This document shows positions 12,842 through 26,495 of a stretch of 64,000 bases of DNA, piece after piece. Below the pieces are notes generated by a model. That model saw only the letters and a list, made by a program, of their open reading frames with translations, was not told where the DNA came from and did not search any database. The first letter of the stretch is position 1; each line of letters starts with the position of its first letter. A program made the translations under genes and the position numbers. Source of the stretch: Paramecium octaurelia (taxonomy: Eukaryota > Ciliophora > Oligohymenophorea > Peniculida > Parameciidae); assembly GCA_905182995.1 (NCBI GenBank), contig CAJJDP010000095.1, forward strand, positions 340,295-404,294, read 5' to 3'.

Positions 12842-14033
12842 AATTGAAAGAATTCAAAAATTATGAGATATTTAATTTTAAGACAATCAAAGCTTCAAAT
12901 TTTCTTGATCATTATTCATTAGAAAATTAATTAAATAGTAGAATAATGATTATTATTTTATAGTAATACTAGTGGTAGATATTTCTAGAAGATTTTAATA
13001 TAGACGTTTGGATAACATTGCTTAAATTAATTTATTATTCCATCCTTGATTTTTAGAACTTGAACTTAAATAATTGTTTATTTTTCATAAAAGACCAAAT
13101 ATAGTACAGATCTGCTTCCAAAAAGGGTTACGAGAGCTTCTTTGAAAAACTTATTATCCTTCTTTATTTAGAATCTAGAACTTCGCAATCTAAATTATTT
13201 CGATATTTAATATAATAGCTTCCTTTTAATTAATAATTATCTTGAAATACTTTATTGAATCATAATTCTTCTTCTGATAATATCCAATGGAGAAGACACG
13301 ATATCAGAAGCATAATGTATGAAGTAAGAAACAATGAATTTTGTGAAACTTAAATAGAAATACTCTAATATAATTACAATTAACCCAAAGCATGAACACT
13401 TTATCGAAAATAGGAATTATATTTTTTATATTATTTAGGTGATATTTTAAAAAATTAACAGTCTTATTTTTAAGCTTAATAATATTATGAAAAATGTATT
13501 TCAATAAACGTAAATAATTCAGCAGCTTAATTTTGGAATAAGTATAATATAATAATAATCTTTAGGGGAATGTTTAAGAGAGACTTATTAATATGATCGC
13601 GCATTATAATACTATCTAAAAACTATTGAATTAATTCCATTTAATAAAGACTATTTCTTTTATTATTAATTCTTTCTAATCCGTAAGGTATTAGATCCAT
13701 TTTACTTCTTTTTCTAAAAATTTAATTCTTTATTTCAATTTATTATATGATCATCAAATTTCAATATATGTTCATAATAATTTTTAGATATGTTTATTAA
13801 TAGCCTACAATTGGTATTCCCTCAAAATATTTAGTTTTTTTAATATTTTTTATATTTAGAATTAAAAAAAATCATTCTAACTTTTAGAAAAGTTAGATAC
13901 TATTAAATTAAAGAAAAATTATTATTATATTTTATCTGCAATATCTTTAAATTTTTAACACAAACTGATGAAAGCTTTAAATTACTCCACTATTAGTTCG
14001 ACGATGTTAATGTAAATTTTATATAGACAAATC
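12842..14033 (+). repeat. Direct duplicate 1, copy A (1192 bp)
   Basis: Matches 14035-15226 at a constant offset of 1193 in every stretch compared, with only the single 'n' at 14034 between the copies. An exact kilobase-scale tandem meeting at one N is the mark of two overlapping contigs placed end to end. No gene was recognised inside; a 66-codon minus-strand frame (13304-13504) is probably chance. Confidence 0.9.
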
Positions 14034-14034
14034 N

Positions 14035-15226
14035 AATTGAAAGAATTCAAAAATTATGAGATATTTAATTTTAAGACAATCAAAGCTTCAAATTTTCTTG
14101 ATCATTATTCATTAGAAAATTAATTAAATAGTAGAATAATGATTATTATTTTATAGTAATACTAGTGGTAGATATTTCTAGAAGATTTTAATATAGACGT
14201 TTGGATAACATTGCTTAAATTAATTTATTATTCCATCCTTGATTTTTAGAACTTGAACTTAAATAATTGTTTATTTTTCATAAAAGACCAAATATAGTAC
14301 AGATCTGCTTCCAAAAAGGGTTACGAGAGCTTCTTTGAAAAACTTATTATCCTTCTTTATTTAGAATCTAGAACTTCGCAATCTAAATTATTTCGATATT
14401 TAATATAATAGCTTCCTTTTAATTAATAATTATCTTGAAATACTTTATTGAATCATAATTCTTCTTCTGATAATATCCAATGGAGAAGACACGATATCAG
14501 AAGCATAATGTATGAAGTAAGAAACAATGAATTTTGTGAAACTTAAATAGAAATACTCTAATATAATTACAATTAACCCAAAGCATGAACACTTTATCGA
14601 AAATAGGAATTATATTTTTTATATTATTTAGGTGATATTTTAAAAAATTAACAGTCTTATTTTTAAGCTTAATAATATTATGAAAAATGTATTTCAATAA
14701 ACGTAAATAATTCAGCAGCTTAATTTTGGAATAAGTATAATATAATAATAATCTTTAGGGGAATGTTTAAGAGAGACTTATTAATATGATCGCGCATTAT
14801 AATACTATCTAAAAACTATTGAATTAATTCCATTTAATAAAGACTATTTCTTTTATTATTAATTCTTTCTAATCCGTAAGGTATTAGATCCATTTTACTT
14901 CTTTTTCTAAAAATTTAATTCTTTATTTCAATTTATTATATGATCATCAAATTTCAATATATGTTCATAATAATTTTTAGATATGTTTATTAATAGCCTA
15001 CAATTGGTATTCCCTCAAAATATTTAGTTTTTTTAATATTTTTTATATTTAGAATTAAAAAAAATCATTCTAACTTTTAGAAAAGTTAGATACTATTAAA
15101 TTAAAGAAAAATTATTATTATATTTTATCTGCAATATCTTTAAATTTTTAACACAAACTGATGAAAGCTTTAAATTACTCCACTATTAGTTCGACGATGT
15201 TAATGTAAATTTTATATAGACAAATC
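14035..15226 (+). repeat. Direct duplicate 1, copy B
   Basis: Second copy of 12842-14033, following the 'n' at 14034. Sequence continues uniquely after 15226, as expected if this is the start of the right-hand contig of an overlapping pair. Confidence 0.9.
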
Positions 15227-16389
15227 TTTATCTATTAAATCTGCTACTCATGCCTTTCTAATTAATATTTTCTATAGGGTTACTCGATAATAAAAGCCCA
15301 TATTTAAGGAGCATGGATACGACTTAAATTTTTGGTTGAAGTAGTTTTTCTCGAATTATCAATACAATAATTACTCCTAAGAAACAAATTTCCATGTACA
15401 TTTTGATAATTTGTGAATTTCATACTACCAGGAACAATTCCCCCTAATGAAATTATTATAACTACTCAATTTATCATCTTTTTACTCTTCATAGAAGAAT
15501 GAAGGTAGTTATTTATTAAGAAAACAAACTAATTTAGAATATTTTCTGAGTAAAGTAAGAAAGATTTTATCAAGATAAAACCTGAAGTGCTTTTTGATGA
15601 TTCTTGCAAGTATTTGAGAAATAAGAAATTCTAGAATGTAAAATTAGATTAAAAATAAAATTAACTGCTCATTAGCAAGCTTTCTTTTTTATTACTTTAT
15701 TCATTAAGTAATGGCTGGAAATTATATTGCAACACCCAAAACAAAACGTTAAGAATTATTGCTCTATTGTTTATTATACACAAATTTTTAATAAATGTCT
15801 TCAGCGTGGTGAACTCTTTTTGCAATATGTTACTCTAAATTAATAATAGAATCTTTAGAATTATAATGCTATTTTCTAAGAAATTTTAATATTTTTATCC
15901 ATTGAATATTTGATTAAACTAACTCATAAATTACAAAATCGATTAAATGAATTAAATTTTCAACCTTTAAGAATACTAAAATTTAATTTTTTCAAATGCT
16001 TTCTTACTAATTATTAGTTTAATTCATAATCATCCTATTTTATTTTAAGAAATAGAATTACTTACTAGAATTTGCCTTCTAAAGTAATTTTATTTCTTTT
16101 TTCAGATATCAAACTAAAATATTATAAATCTTTGGGAAATTCTTCTTAGATATTGATTTCTGAATTCTTATGTAGAAGAATGCAATCATTTTTCACAAAG
16201 ATGTATTAGACTGAAATTTATTGACAAAGTTTACCTTAATGATTAGTCCAAAGACTATAATTTTGATATATTGATAAATATTAAGCCATCTTTTTTTGAT
16301 GTTATAGAAATCAATTACGTATTTTGATAAGTTCTCTGAGAAAGAACTATCATATTCATTAATAAATCTAACATCTAATATAATTGAAA
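14642..16389 (+). repeat. Direct duplicate 2, copy A (1748 bp)
   Basis: Matches 16391-18138 at a constant offset of 1749, joined by the single 'n' at 16390. It overlaps the end of duplicate 1 copy B, so parts of the sequence (14642-15226) occur three times in the window. No gene was recognised in it. Confidence 0.9.
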
Positions 16390-16390
16390 N

Positions 16391-18138
16391 AAAAAATTAA
16401 CAGTCTTATTTTTAAGCTTAATAATATTATGAAAAATGTATTTCAATAAACGTAAATAATTCAGCAGCTTAATTTTGGAATAAGTATAATATAATAATAA
16501 TCTTTAGGGGAATGTTTAAGAGAGACTTATTAATATGATCGCGCATTATAATACTATCTAAAAACTATTGAATTAATTCCATTTAATAAAGACTATTTCT
16601 TTTATTATTAATTCTTTCTAATCCGTAAGGTATTAGATCCATTTTACTTCTTTTTCTAAAAATTTAATTCTTTATTTCAATTTATTATATGATCATCAAA
16701 TTTCAATATATGTTCATAATAATTTTTAGATATGTTTATTAATAGCCTACAATTGGTATTCCCTCAAAATATTTAGTTTTTTTAATATTTTTTATATTTA
16801 GAATTAAAAAAAATCATTCTAACTTTTAGAAAAGTTAGATACTATTAAATTAAAGAAAAATTATTATTATATTTTATCTGCAATATCTTTAAATTTTTAA
16901 CACAAACTGATGAAAGCTTTAAATTACTCCACTATTAGTTCGACGATGTTAATGTAAATTTTATATAGACAAATCTTTATCTATTAAATCTGCTACTCAT
17001 GCCTTTCTAATTAATATTTTCTATAGGGTTACTCGATAATAAAAGCCCATATTTAAGGAGCATGGATACGACTTAAATTTTTGGTTGAAGTAGTTTTTCT
17101 CGAATTATCAATACAATAATTACTCCTAAGAAACAAATTTCCATGTACATTTTGATAATTTGTGAATTTCATACTACCAGGAACAATTCCCCCTAATGAA
17201 ATTATTATAACTACTCAATTTATCATCTTTTTACTCTTCATAGAAGAATGAAGGTAGTTATTTATTAAGAAAACAAACTAATTTAGAATATTTTCTGAGT
17301 AAAGTAAGAAAGATTTTATCAAGATAAAACCTGAAGTGCTTTTTGATGATTCTTGCAAGTATTTGAGAAATAAGAAATTCTAGAATGTAAAATTAGATTA
17401 AAAATAAAATTAACTGCTCATTAGCAAGCTTTCTTTTTTATTACTTTATTCATTAAGTAATGGCTGGAAATTATATTGCAACACCCAAAACAAAACGTTA
17501 AGAATTATTGCTCTATTGTTTATTATACACAAATTTTTAATAAATGTCTTCAGCGTGGTGAACTCTTTTTGCAATATGTTACTCTAAATTAATAATAGAA
17601 TCTTTAGAATTATAATGCTATTTTCTAAGAAATTTTAATATTTTTATCCATTGAATATTTGATTAAACTAACTCATAAATTACAAAATCGATTAAATGAA
17701 TTAAATTTTCAACCTTTAAGAATACTAAAATTTAATTTTTTCAAATGCTTTCTTACTAATTATTAGTTTAATTCATAATCATCCTATTTTATTTTAAGAA
17801 ATAGAATTACTTACTAGAATTTGCCTTCTAAAGTAATTTTATTTCTTTTTTCAGATATCAAACTAAAATATTATAAATCTTTGGGAAATTCTTCTTAGAT
17901 ATTGATTTCTGAATTCTTATGTAGAAGAATGCAATCATTTTTCACAAAGATGTATTAGACTGAAATTTATTGACAAAGTTTACCTTAATGATTAGTCCAA
18001 AGACTATAATTTTGATATATTGATAAATATTAAGCCATCTTTTTTTGATGTTATAGAAATCAATTACGTATTTTGATAAGTTCTCTGAGAAAGAACTATC
18101 ATATTCATTAATAAATCTAACATCTAATATAATTGAAA
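16391..18138 (+). repeat. Direct duplicate 2, copy B
   Basis: Second copy of 14642-16389, starting immediately after the 'n'. Unique sequence resumes at 18139. Confidence 0.9.
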
Positions 18139-20104
18139 TGTAATCACCCCAAATTAACTTATTAAAAGTAAGTAATATTTTATGTGAACAAATTTGATGA
18201 GGAAATATAAATACAGAAATATTATTTAATCATTCTGTTAAAGAAGCCAATTCATAAAATTAAAAATTTATTACATTAAATTATGGGTGTATTTTTAATA
18301 TTTCAATCATGAAATTATTGGTGTATTTAAGGGTTTGATATGTGAATATTTAGAAACCATTCTACTTTAAATTTACTTATTTAATATATCTTAGACCTAA
18401 AGATGAGGATTTTTTCTGCAAACTATTGAACATTTGAAAAATTATGAAAATTAATAAAGTGCTAATAATCCTTAAAACTAAAAATTAAAAATCAGATGAT
18501 TAATTTAACTATATTGAAGATTATATTTTTGGCGATCCCCTATTGGTTTTGACAATCAAATAGACGATGAAAATGAAACAAAAGAATTACTGTTTGCTTT
18601 AACTGCTGCAATACAACTCTATGATAATGCTCATTAATTTAAAAGGTAAATTGACAAAACCAAAAAAGATCCCTTATTAGACCTATAAGATTTGAACGAT
18701 ATTAATATAGGGTTAAAATTTTTTACTATTCCTTTGCTTGAAGTATCCTCTAAGCGATTTACTAATAGTTCTAATTGTTCAAGCAAGTTCATTACCATGT
18801 ATGAATTTTCAATATTCAGAATCTCCTAATTGTTTTTATCCAATAGCAGTAATATATTTAGAGCCACAGAGCACAATAATTACTTATCTACAGACTATGA
18901 TGTTTCTTTGTTCAGGTTTTCAATTAATAATTATAGTTTTCACTTTTGAATTTATAAGTGCGCTAGTTATCCTTCATTGCCTTTATCACATAAGACTTGT
19001 TCGAAATAAGTTGATGCCATCGTGTGCGCAAAGTGTATGTATGGTTTTCTTTCCTTCATCGTCAAATCCTTCCCTGTATGAGATGTGTTAGTACTGCATT
19101 GGCTATTTCCCTTATTTAATTGGAGCTGAGCATCAATTCTGATTTTATGTTCGAACTACATGATATCATGCTGTTCCAGAAGGAGCCTGTTCATCAATAT
19201 GTATTATAGTATGTGAGTTATTATAGGTATGCTATTATCTCCCTTTTTCCATTATATAATTGAATTCAACATCACCATTAATATATCATTGCTCAACCAA
19301 AAGCATAATATATATTCTAGTGCGAAAGTTGTGAATTTTATATTAATGTTATAATTCTCATCATCTCCTTCAACTACAGGATTTGGAAATTTGGTTGAAA
19401 TTGTACATCATCCACAATATAAAAAAATGGACATCATTTAATTTATTATAAATAAATATCCAACTAAATCAAATCGATATTCCTAAAATTTTACATGGTT
19501 ATTTCTTTTTCAATTTCAAATATAGTCATTAAAGATTCGAATCTTCCAATAATATGTTAAAAAAAAAGTGTAAAATTTAATAATGATAAAAAACCTACCA
19601 AATAGGTTAGAATAGGTAGGCAACTTCTTAACAGAAACAAGTATCTAAGTGAGTCTTTGAAAAATAGAATCAGTTAGTAAAAGTCATTTAAATCCCAATA
19701 TAATAAATTTGTCAGCAAAGCAAGAATTTTGATAAACTAAAAGACTCTCATCAATTATAAGAATAAGAAGCTTATGGCCTTAGAGGAATAAGGAATTTTA
19801 TTGGAATTGATATGAAAAATTTATTTTCATCTTTAATGCTGACAACTGTGTTAATCTTGGACTTTTCCATTAATTTAAGTAGAATTAAATATTAAAGAAA
19901 GAATTGCAACATATTAATATATAGTTTTATCAAAACAAGGATTTTCATCATATCATAAGAAAATTAAGAGTACGTACACTTCTAAATGTCCAGAAAAAAT
20001 ACAGCTTGAATAAACAAATGACCTACTAACATCTGGGTTCTAACTATTCAATATCCAGAAGAGAGAAATAAGACAATATTTGTGCTTCAATTCATTTGAT
20101 CTGG
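18139..20104. other. No firm gene; cysteine-bearing frames near 18740-19300
   Basis: Between about 18740 and 19300 the plus strand is less AT-rich and carries frames with several cysteines (for example CASYPSLPLSHKTCSK near 18970 and VPEGACSSICIIVCELL near 19175), but the frame changes repeatedly. This could be a decayed cysteine-rich surface-protein gene. The remainder shows nothing recognisable. Confidence 0.3.
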
Positions 20105-20494
20105 ATGTTCATAGAAAATGGTAATATGTGTGACTCAATTTAAAAACATTTGGATAGGTAAGAAAGGAAAGAATTATTAAATTTGAGAATTTCTAAAATC
20201 AAAGATGAAGGAATTTAGAATGAAGTCGGAACTCGATAAGTGGACAAATTATGTTTTAATGAAGGCACCCCTAGTGATAAATAGAACAAAGGATCCATTC
20301 ATTAATCAGACAATTGAACATAATTCGGAGAGTTACTTAAAAGTGTTCAATTGATAGGCTAATAATATTTAGGTGGGACTTCCTTCCAGATCCCTTACTC
20401 AGGTGATCAATTCATAAGTATGATATAGATCAAGTCATTTTTTGATAAAGTGGTAAACAAGGATTTTTCGAATATTAAATAAAAAATTGGCTGA
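20105..20494 (+). pseudogene. Coding-like frame next to left telomere, one internal TGA
   Basis: One frame of 130 codons from ATG 20105 (MFIENGNMCDSIQKHLDR) to TGA 20492-20494, interrupted by a single TGA at 20315-20317. The frame keeps a protein-like composition after the stop (GTSFQIPYSGDQFISM). It is unrecognised and ends about 260 bp from the telomere repeats. It may be a gene end broken by one substitution or by chromosome fragmentation, or it may be chance. Confidence 0.3.
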
Positions 20495-20752
20495 AAAATA
20501 AATTATGTTTAATGAATACAATCCAACAATTTATTTATCGATTTATGATTTAAGGAGCAAAAATAATATTTATGAAGATGTTTTAATTTAAGCGATAGAT
20601 TTAGATTATAGAAGATAGAATTAAATTTAATCTTACATACTAGAAAAAGTCAAATCATTTATTTACATGAGTTAAAAATTAATACAAATTTATAATTTCA
20701 TTGATAAATTTAATATTATTCAATAAATTCCTCTATTCCTTTATTCTACTAT

Positions 20753-20780
20753 GGGGTTTGGGTTTGGGTTTGGGTTTGGG
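20753..20780 (+). repeat. Telomeric repeats, right end of the left chromosome
   Basis: One GGGGTTT followed by GGGTTT repeats runs into the N gap. The G-rich strand pointing rightward is the orientation of a right chromosome end. Paramecium telomeres are built from GGGGTT and GGGTTT units. Confidence 0.95.
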
Positions 20781-21090
20781 NNNNNNNNNNNNNNNNNNNN
20801 NNNNNNNNNNNNNNNNNNNNNNNNNNNNNNNNNNNNNNNNNNNNNNNNNNNNNNNNNNNNNNNNNNNNNNNNNNNNNNNNNNNNNNNNNNNNNNNNNNNN
20901 NNNNNNNNNNNNNNNNNNNNNNNNNNNNNNNNNNNNNNNNNNNNNNNNNNNNNNNNNNNNNNNNNNNNNNNNNNNNNNNNNNNNNNNNNNNNNNNNNNNN
21001 NNNNNNNNNNNNNNNNNNNNNNNNNNNNNNNNNNNNNNNNNNNNNNNNNNNNNNNNNNNNNNNNNNNNNNNNNNNNNNNNNNNNNNNNNN
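20781..21090. other. Assembly gap of 310 N between two telomeres
   Basis: All N. It is flanked by telomere repeats facing inward from both sides, so no continuous chromosome is shown here. Reading frames that appear to cross it are artefacts of translating N. Confidence 0.98.
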
Positions 21091-21114
21091 CCCAAACCCA
21101 AACCCAAACCCAAA
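21091..21114 (-). repeat. Telomeric repeats, left end of the right chromosome
   Basis: Four perfect CCCAAA units, the C-rich strand expected at a left chromosome end. Unique sequence begins at about 21115, so the telomere addition site is there. The first gene ends about 640 bp further in. Confidence 0.95.
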
Positions 21115-21757
21115 AAAGAAGTATTCATACTTTTTAAAATAACTTTTTGCGAACATAATTGTTCTATTCACAATATATTTGCTTAGGTCTGAATTATGAT
21201 ATTTTTTAATAGTGAATGGCAAATGAAATGAAGCCAATATTTGAGATACTAATTAAAAAAATCCTAGCTATGATGCTTTTAAGACAATAACGTTTCAGAA
21301 TTTGCAATTATAAATATTATGATTAATTTCTTGAATAGTTTTATGAGTTCCCAATTATAGCTTTTTAAATTTTAATCATATTCTGATATAATTAGAGAAA
21401 TTATTAAAAATATTTAAAATAGAGGGATAGAGCAATCAAATAATATAATCAATTATATTTAATATTTATTGAATAAAAATTTGGAAAAAAATATGTCTAT
21501 GAACTGATTTTCTATAAACTAATTTTGAAAATTAAATTCATGCTCAAAAAAAAATTTTGTATAAAAATTGTATTTTCAATATTTTGCAAATGAAAAATTA
21601 TTATTAACTATATGATTGTTCAAATATTATTTATATAAAAGCTCACAAAATCAGGTGGGAAAAAGAAAATGCTTCAGATTTTGAGGATTCAAGAAATTTC
21701 TAATTGAAAATAGTTGAAATTTTGGATATTTAATTTATTTAATTTAAATAATCAATC

Positions 21758-24700
21758 TCATTATTTTATTTGTATTTGATTAACTGTTTACACTGCAAAT
21801 ATAATCTTTTGAGTTTAAAGATTTTCCTTTTATAGTCCATTTTCTTTATTTTATGTTTGCCTCTCTTCATTAGATTTATGTCTACTTATTCTTTTTTCAA
21901 TTAATTTTGTAATTTTACTTTTGATTTAGATGATAATTTCATGAAGCTCGAAAAGCAAATATAAAATTAGAACACTTACTAAAAAAAACATTTAAACCCA
22001 ACTCACTATGATTATAAATTTATATTCAAAGTATCGTTACAAAATATCCCAATTTATGACTGTCGATGCTGTAAATAATGTTAGGGATGCTTCCATTATT
22101 ATATTTTTGATTTAAATTTCGAATTCTTCGGTGGTCTTCATGTTAATTACATAAATTAAGTAGAATGCATTGATTAAAGTCATAAGCAAAGTTTATATTA
22201 TCTACTCACGCTAATAAAATACAAGGACTGAAACTATTAAAATCTTTTTTATTAAAAGGAAAAAGGGTTATTTTTTAAACCAATATTGATCTAAATTTTA
22301 TCTTTTCCAAGTAATTACTCCAGAAATTTACTATAAGATTAAAAGGAAAATCATGATTAGTATTATAAAAGTAATGGTTAGACGAACATAACTTCTATAA
22401 TAAGAAAAATCATGGTTGGAAGATAATTCAAGCATTGCCATAAAGATAAGATCCCAACTACAAGCTAGCAAAGTACTTTGGATAAAACTTCTGTCGAATT
22501 TCTTAATTTATTTATTGAGTTTTCTTTAATATCTTTGTAAAAAACGAACAAATTTTGGGAAACCTTATAAAAATGAACTCATCTCCAAGATTGAAATAAC
22601 TCTCTCCAATATTAAACTACTTATATAAAAAACAAATAAAGCGAGAAATACTAAAATTTCTGCTTTAAACCCCTCTGTAATATCTGCATTTACTTAGTAA
22701 AATTAAAATTTTTCATATGATTCTATATATGGAGATTTAAGTAATGACGTCTTCTCGCTTAAATTTGCGACACTATCTAACAATGATTACATTGATATCA
22801 ATTCGGTTGATTGAAAATAAATAATTAAAGTTTGTGGGTATAAGACATTGATAAATTTGAGATATGATTACTGCTAAAGGGCATCCAACATTCCCCAAAA
22901 TGAGAGTGCATTTCCTAATATCATTAAAATAATTGATAAAACATATATAGATAGAAACGACACTTTGCTAACCAATTAAACAGTTTTAGCTATTTCAACC
23001 TGTTAAGTAGATAAATAATTCGGTTAATTTAATTACAAATAATCCACCGTATTTACTAAAGGGGCTAAATTATCATTGTATAATTATTCAGTTAATGTGA
23101 CTGTTAAGATTGGATACTAAAGTTAATTAGTAAAGATCTAAATTTATAAGATGTATTCTACATCTGATGTAACTTAATACTAAGCAGATTGAACTTCTAA
23201 AATTGTAATGTTATAATCAGTTTCATTCAAATCAACAATTGAAAGTTCTATGGCATCTTAATAATTAATATCAGAAAGTAATTAAACTTCCTAAGAGAAT
23301 TTAATTCTCGTATATTAATATTAATTATTCTGCTCAATAAATTCACACATAAGCTATGGGTACTTAACAAACGCGCAATCATTACCTTAATTGCAGATCC
23401 AATCAATTTCCACTTAACATGTTTTAGAGCATCCATCACCACTATCTTCATTTCCATCATCACATTATTCTTCAATTTATAAGATCCCATCTCCGCATAC
23501 ATTTGAGCATTAATTTTGAATTAATTAAAATCCGATATTACAATTAATGCAAGTACCTTCAAAGCATTCATAACAATTGATAGGACATGAAAATTTACAT
23601 AGATAACATCCATCATATTCTTAAGTATTATTATCTTCACATTATTCATTGCCAGCTATGATGGAATCCCCACAAATTGTAGAGCAGGCTTGATTCATAA
23701 AGTGAAACCCTGGCAAACATAAATCTAGACACATTCCTTTTTCGCAGTTATTACATCCTAGTGGACAAGAATAATGGCAATGGAAACAACCATCAAATTC
23801 GGTATCATTACCGTCATCACAATCTTCAGATTCCTAAACTACAAGATCTCCGCAAGTACCTATGCAATAATTATCAAGTAATTTCAAATTGCTCTTACAT
23901 GAATAACAAATGGTATTTACACATTCTTCACAGTTTTGATCACAATTACATTCCATAAGTGTGTAAGGAGCTATTTAATCTCCACAAATATCTTAACACA
24001 AACCTAAAATTAAAATCTATCCAGGTTAACATTTATAACAAACATTGTCAACACAAACCTAACATTAAGCTTAACATAAATCTATTTTCTCCAATTAAAC
24101 ACAATAATTATCCTCCAATAAATAGTCATTCTCACATACCTAGCAAATGCCTGAATTACATTATAAGCAATGATCACTGCACTACATTTAATAATTATTG
24201 TAAGAGGTTTCCTAAACCAGTTATTTTTCACAATTATATTCTTATTCTAAATAAATCCAACCCTCAAAGCAACCAAGACAGATCATATCTTAACAGACGG
24301 AACATCCATCTACACATGAAAACATGCAGCCAAAGCAACCATCAAATGGAAGCAAATTGCCGTCATCGCATTCTTCATATAACTAAACAACTTTATCACC
24401 ACAAATTAATCTTTCTAAATTAATATTCTTTTTATACTTATAAAAATTTAAATGTCTCTTGCTCCAAAAGACTCATCAGCATATGGTCCATCCAAATTAT
24501 TTAAAAAGAAAACTGTGGGATTACTTAAAAAATGAGGAAATACCATATCTATATTAATAAGTACATCTAAGGAAGTTGGGTCACAAATTCCGTATAAATA
24601 ATTAGGCAGGGAGGTTAGTGGCGATTCCCATATTAATTCCTGATCAACCGTCGTTTTAAATTAATCTCGCCATTCCCAAGTGCCAACCCTGAGATACATG

Positions 24701-25558
24701 AGTTTTATTCTCATTTATGTATGAACTGGCAAGTTCAATAAAGTCAACCTTAGTTGAGTATCTATTCCGCACTTTTCTTTGCCACATATAGTAGGAATCG
24801 CTAAAATAAAATATCAATATCTTACTATGACATTGCCATTTATTCTGATCTCCATTTATAATAGTCCATCCATCAGTAATAAAGTTGCCAAAAACAAGTT
24901 CTGTATAGGAGGAATGAGCTAGCATCCATGTGTTACAATCAACATCCCTATCTTAACTATTACAAGCAAGGCATCCTGGTGGACACAGAAAAAGAAAGAG
25001 TTTGAAATTCTTGAAGCCCCAAGATTCCTTTATTTATGAATAATAATACATCCAAAGCGTTATCATCCAAAGTACTAGTTAAGTAGATGAAAACTGTCAA
25101 TCCTGTATGATCAAACTCTATTGATATTTAATTAATTGAATCTTTTCTACTTCCTTAGCCACATAGATAGTCTGTGCCATCTAAGCCTGAATAGCTAACA
25201 TTGTACACTAACAGTTGATCTACATATACTTAGAAGAATTCAATGCCATCCCATGAATCGATTCTAAGCTATATAAACAGCTTACATATAAAGGTTCAGA
25301 GAAATTTTCAACCTATAATGAGGAGGTAATTGTAATAATTTTGTAGCAGCGTGCTGTTTTGCAAATTTATTATATCCTCCTATAATTTATTCTGAGCCAC
25401 ATTGAGTAATTATGTTTGAAGGATCAATGTTTAGGAATTACCAATCTAAACTCATAATATATATTACTATCAGATCCAGACAGATTAGTATCGGTAAACG
25501 CTGAATAAACTAGGGTTTAAGAGCTAGTTATATGTAAGAGGATAAAAATCAAGAGCAT
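21758..25558 (-). CDS. Large secreted/membrane cysteine-rich protein, 1228 aa
   Basis: Starts at 25558 with a signal peptide (MLLIFILLHITSSQTLVYS) and stops at TGA 21758-21760. Inferred introns are 25446-25467, 25264-25285, 25028-25049, 24801-24825 and 24415-24437; removing them leaves 3687 nt, exactly 1229 codons, with no internal TGA. Order: residues about 30-165 and 175-340 are two related N-terminal modules (NIDPSNIITQCG, LPPHYRLKISLN, IDSWDG, then DESWGFKNF or DESFGARDI), separated by CPPGCLAC. Residues about 343-700 are cysteine-rich with DUF4215-like units (CGD...EECDDG...DGCFGC, EDCDDGND...DGCFHCHYSC). The C-terminal 400 residues hold several hydrophobic, probable membrane segments, starting near SIYVLSIILMILGN (about 830). 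This matches large cysteine-rich multi-pass membrane protein families of Paramecium. It probably sits at the cell surface; its ligand and role are unknown. Confidence 0.88.
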
Positions 25559-26495
25559 TAATTTACAAGAATGAATTAAGTGAAGGTTGTGTTAATTAAT
25601 TTAATGTTTTACATATTTTTAAAAATGAATTTTCTTAATTTTATTTAAATGCAATATAATAATTTTTATGGAAAAAAGGTCAAATTTTAATCGATCTTTA
25701 ATATAAACCACAGGTCTGAACTACTTCCACCAAAGAATAGGTTAACTAAATCTTAAACCTAAGTCTACTTAATACCATCTCAAATGTGAATTTTAATCTG
25801 AATTTAACTATTTTATCCACATAAATCCAAATGATGATGATAAGAAGAAGTTCCACATAAGGGCCATGATCCTTATTACATTAGGTGTGTTAATTGTAGG
25901 ATTTCTAATATTCATTTCTTGTAAGTAGAAGAGCAAGAGTAAGTAAAGTTGATGATTTGTAAGTATTGTTGGGATAATTATTATATAAGATTGTATATTA
26001 TTGAGTATTTAGAAAAATAAAGTTTGTGATATGATTGAAAATCCTATATAATGCTAAATGGGTGGTCATGAGTATAATTCTGTCTTGGAATGTTGAAAGT
26101 TCAGAATTTGTAAATAATTTAAAGCCCAATTGAATAATAGACTTTCATGCTGAACATCTAAATCAATTTTAACCATCCCTGATAACAAAAGGTTGTTATT
26201 CAAAGAAGTATTAGTTAGAATGTCTAAATTTAAAGAATTTGAATTATTAATCATTAAATTACTGAAAATAGATATGATTGAAATAAAAATAATTAATGAT
26301 ATTTATCTCTAAATCTTTTCCTTTTTAGGTATTTTTCCAAAATAAGTTAATTTTTATTTACAATTTTATTATTGTATTAAATCTATCCCACAAGCATCGT
26401 ATTTAATAATTTCTGCTTTTCTATAAACTCGAGCTTTTGAACATTTAAGTTGTGATTGATTCTGAAGCTGTAATTCATTATATCATTAACATTTT
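25559..26495. other. Intergenic between divergent genes
   Basis: Holds the 5' flanks of the minus-strand cysteine-rich gene and the plus-strand arrestin pseudogene. A short plus-strand frame with lysine-rich and hydrophobic codons lies near 25830-25950 but is not convincing. No regulatory motif was recognised. Confidence 0.4.

Noticed and set aside
13304-13504. 66-codon minus-strand ORF present twice (also 14497-14697)
   Set aside because: The repetition comes from the duplicated contig end, not from conservation; composition is that of chance AT-rich frames.
20701-21237. Reading frames of 128-162 codons across the telomere gap
   Set aside because: They consist of translated N plus GGGTTT or CCCAAA repeats and are not genes.
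23248-24925. Several ORFs on both strands in the standard code
   Set aside because: They are shadows of the minus-strand cysteine-rich gene, which is continuous in code 6 over the same bases.
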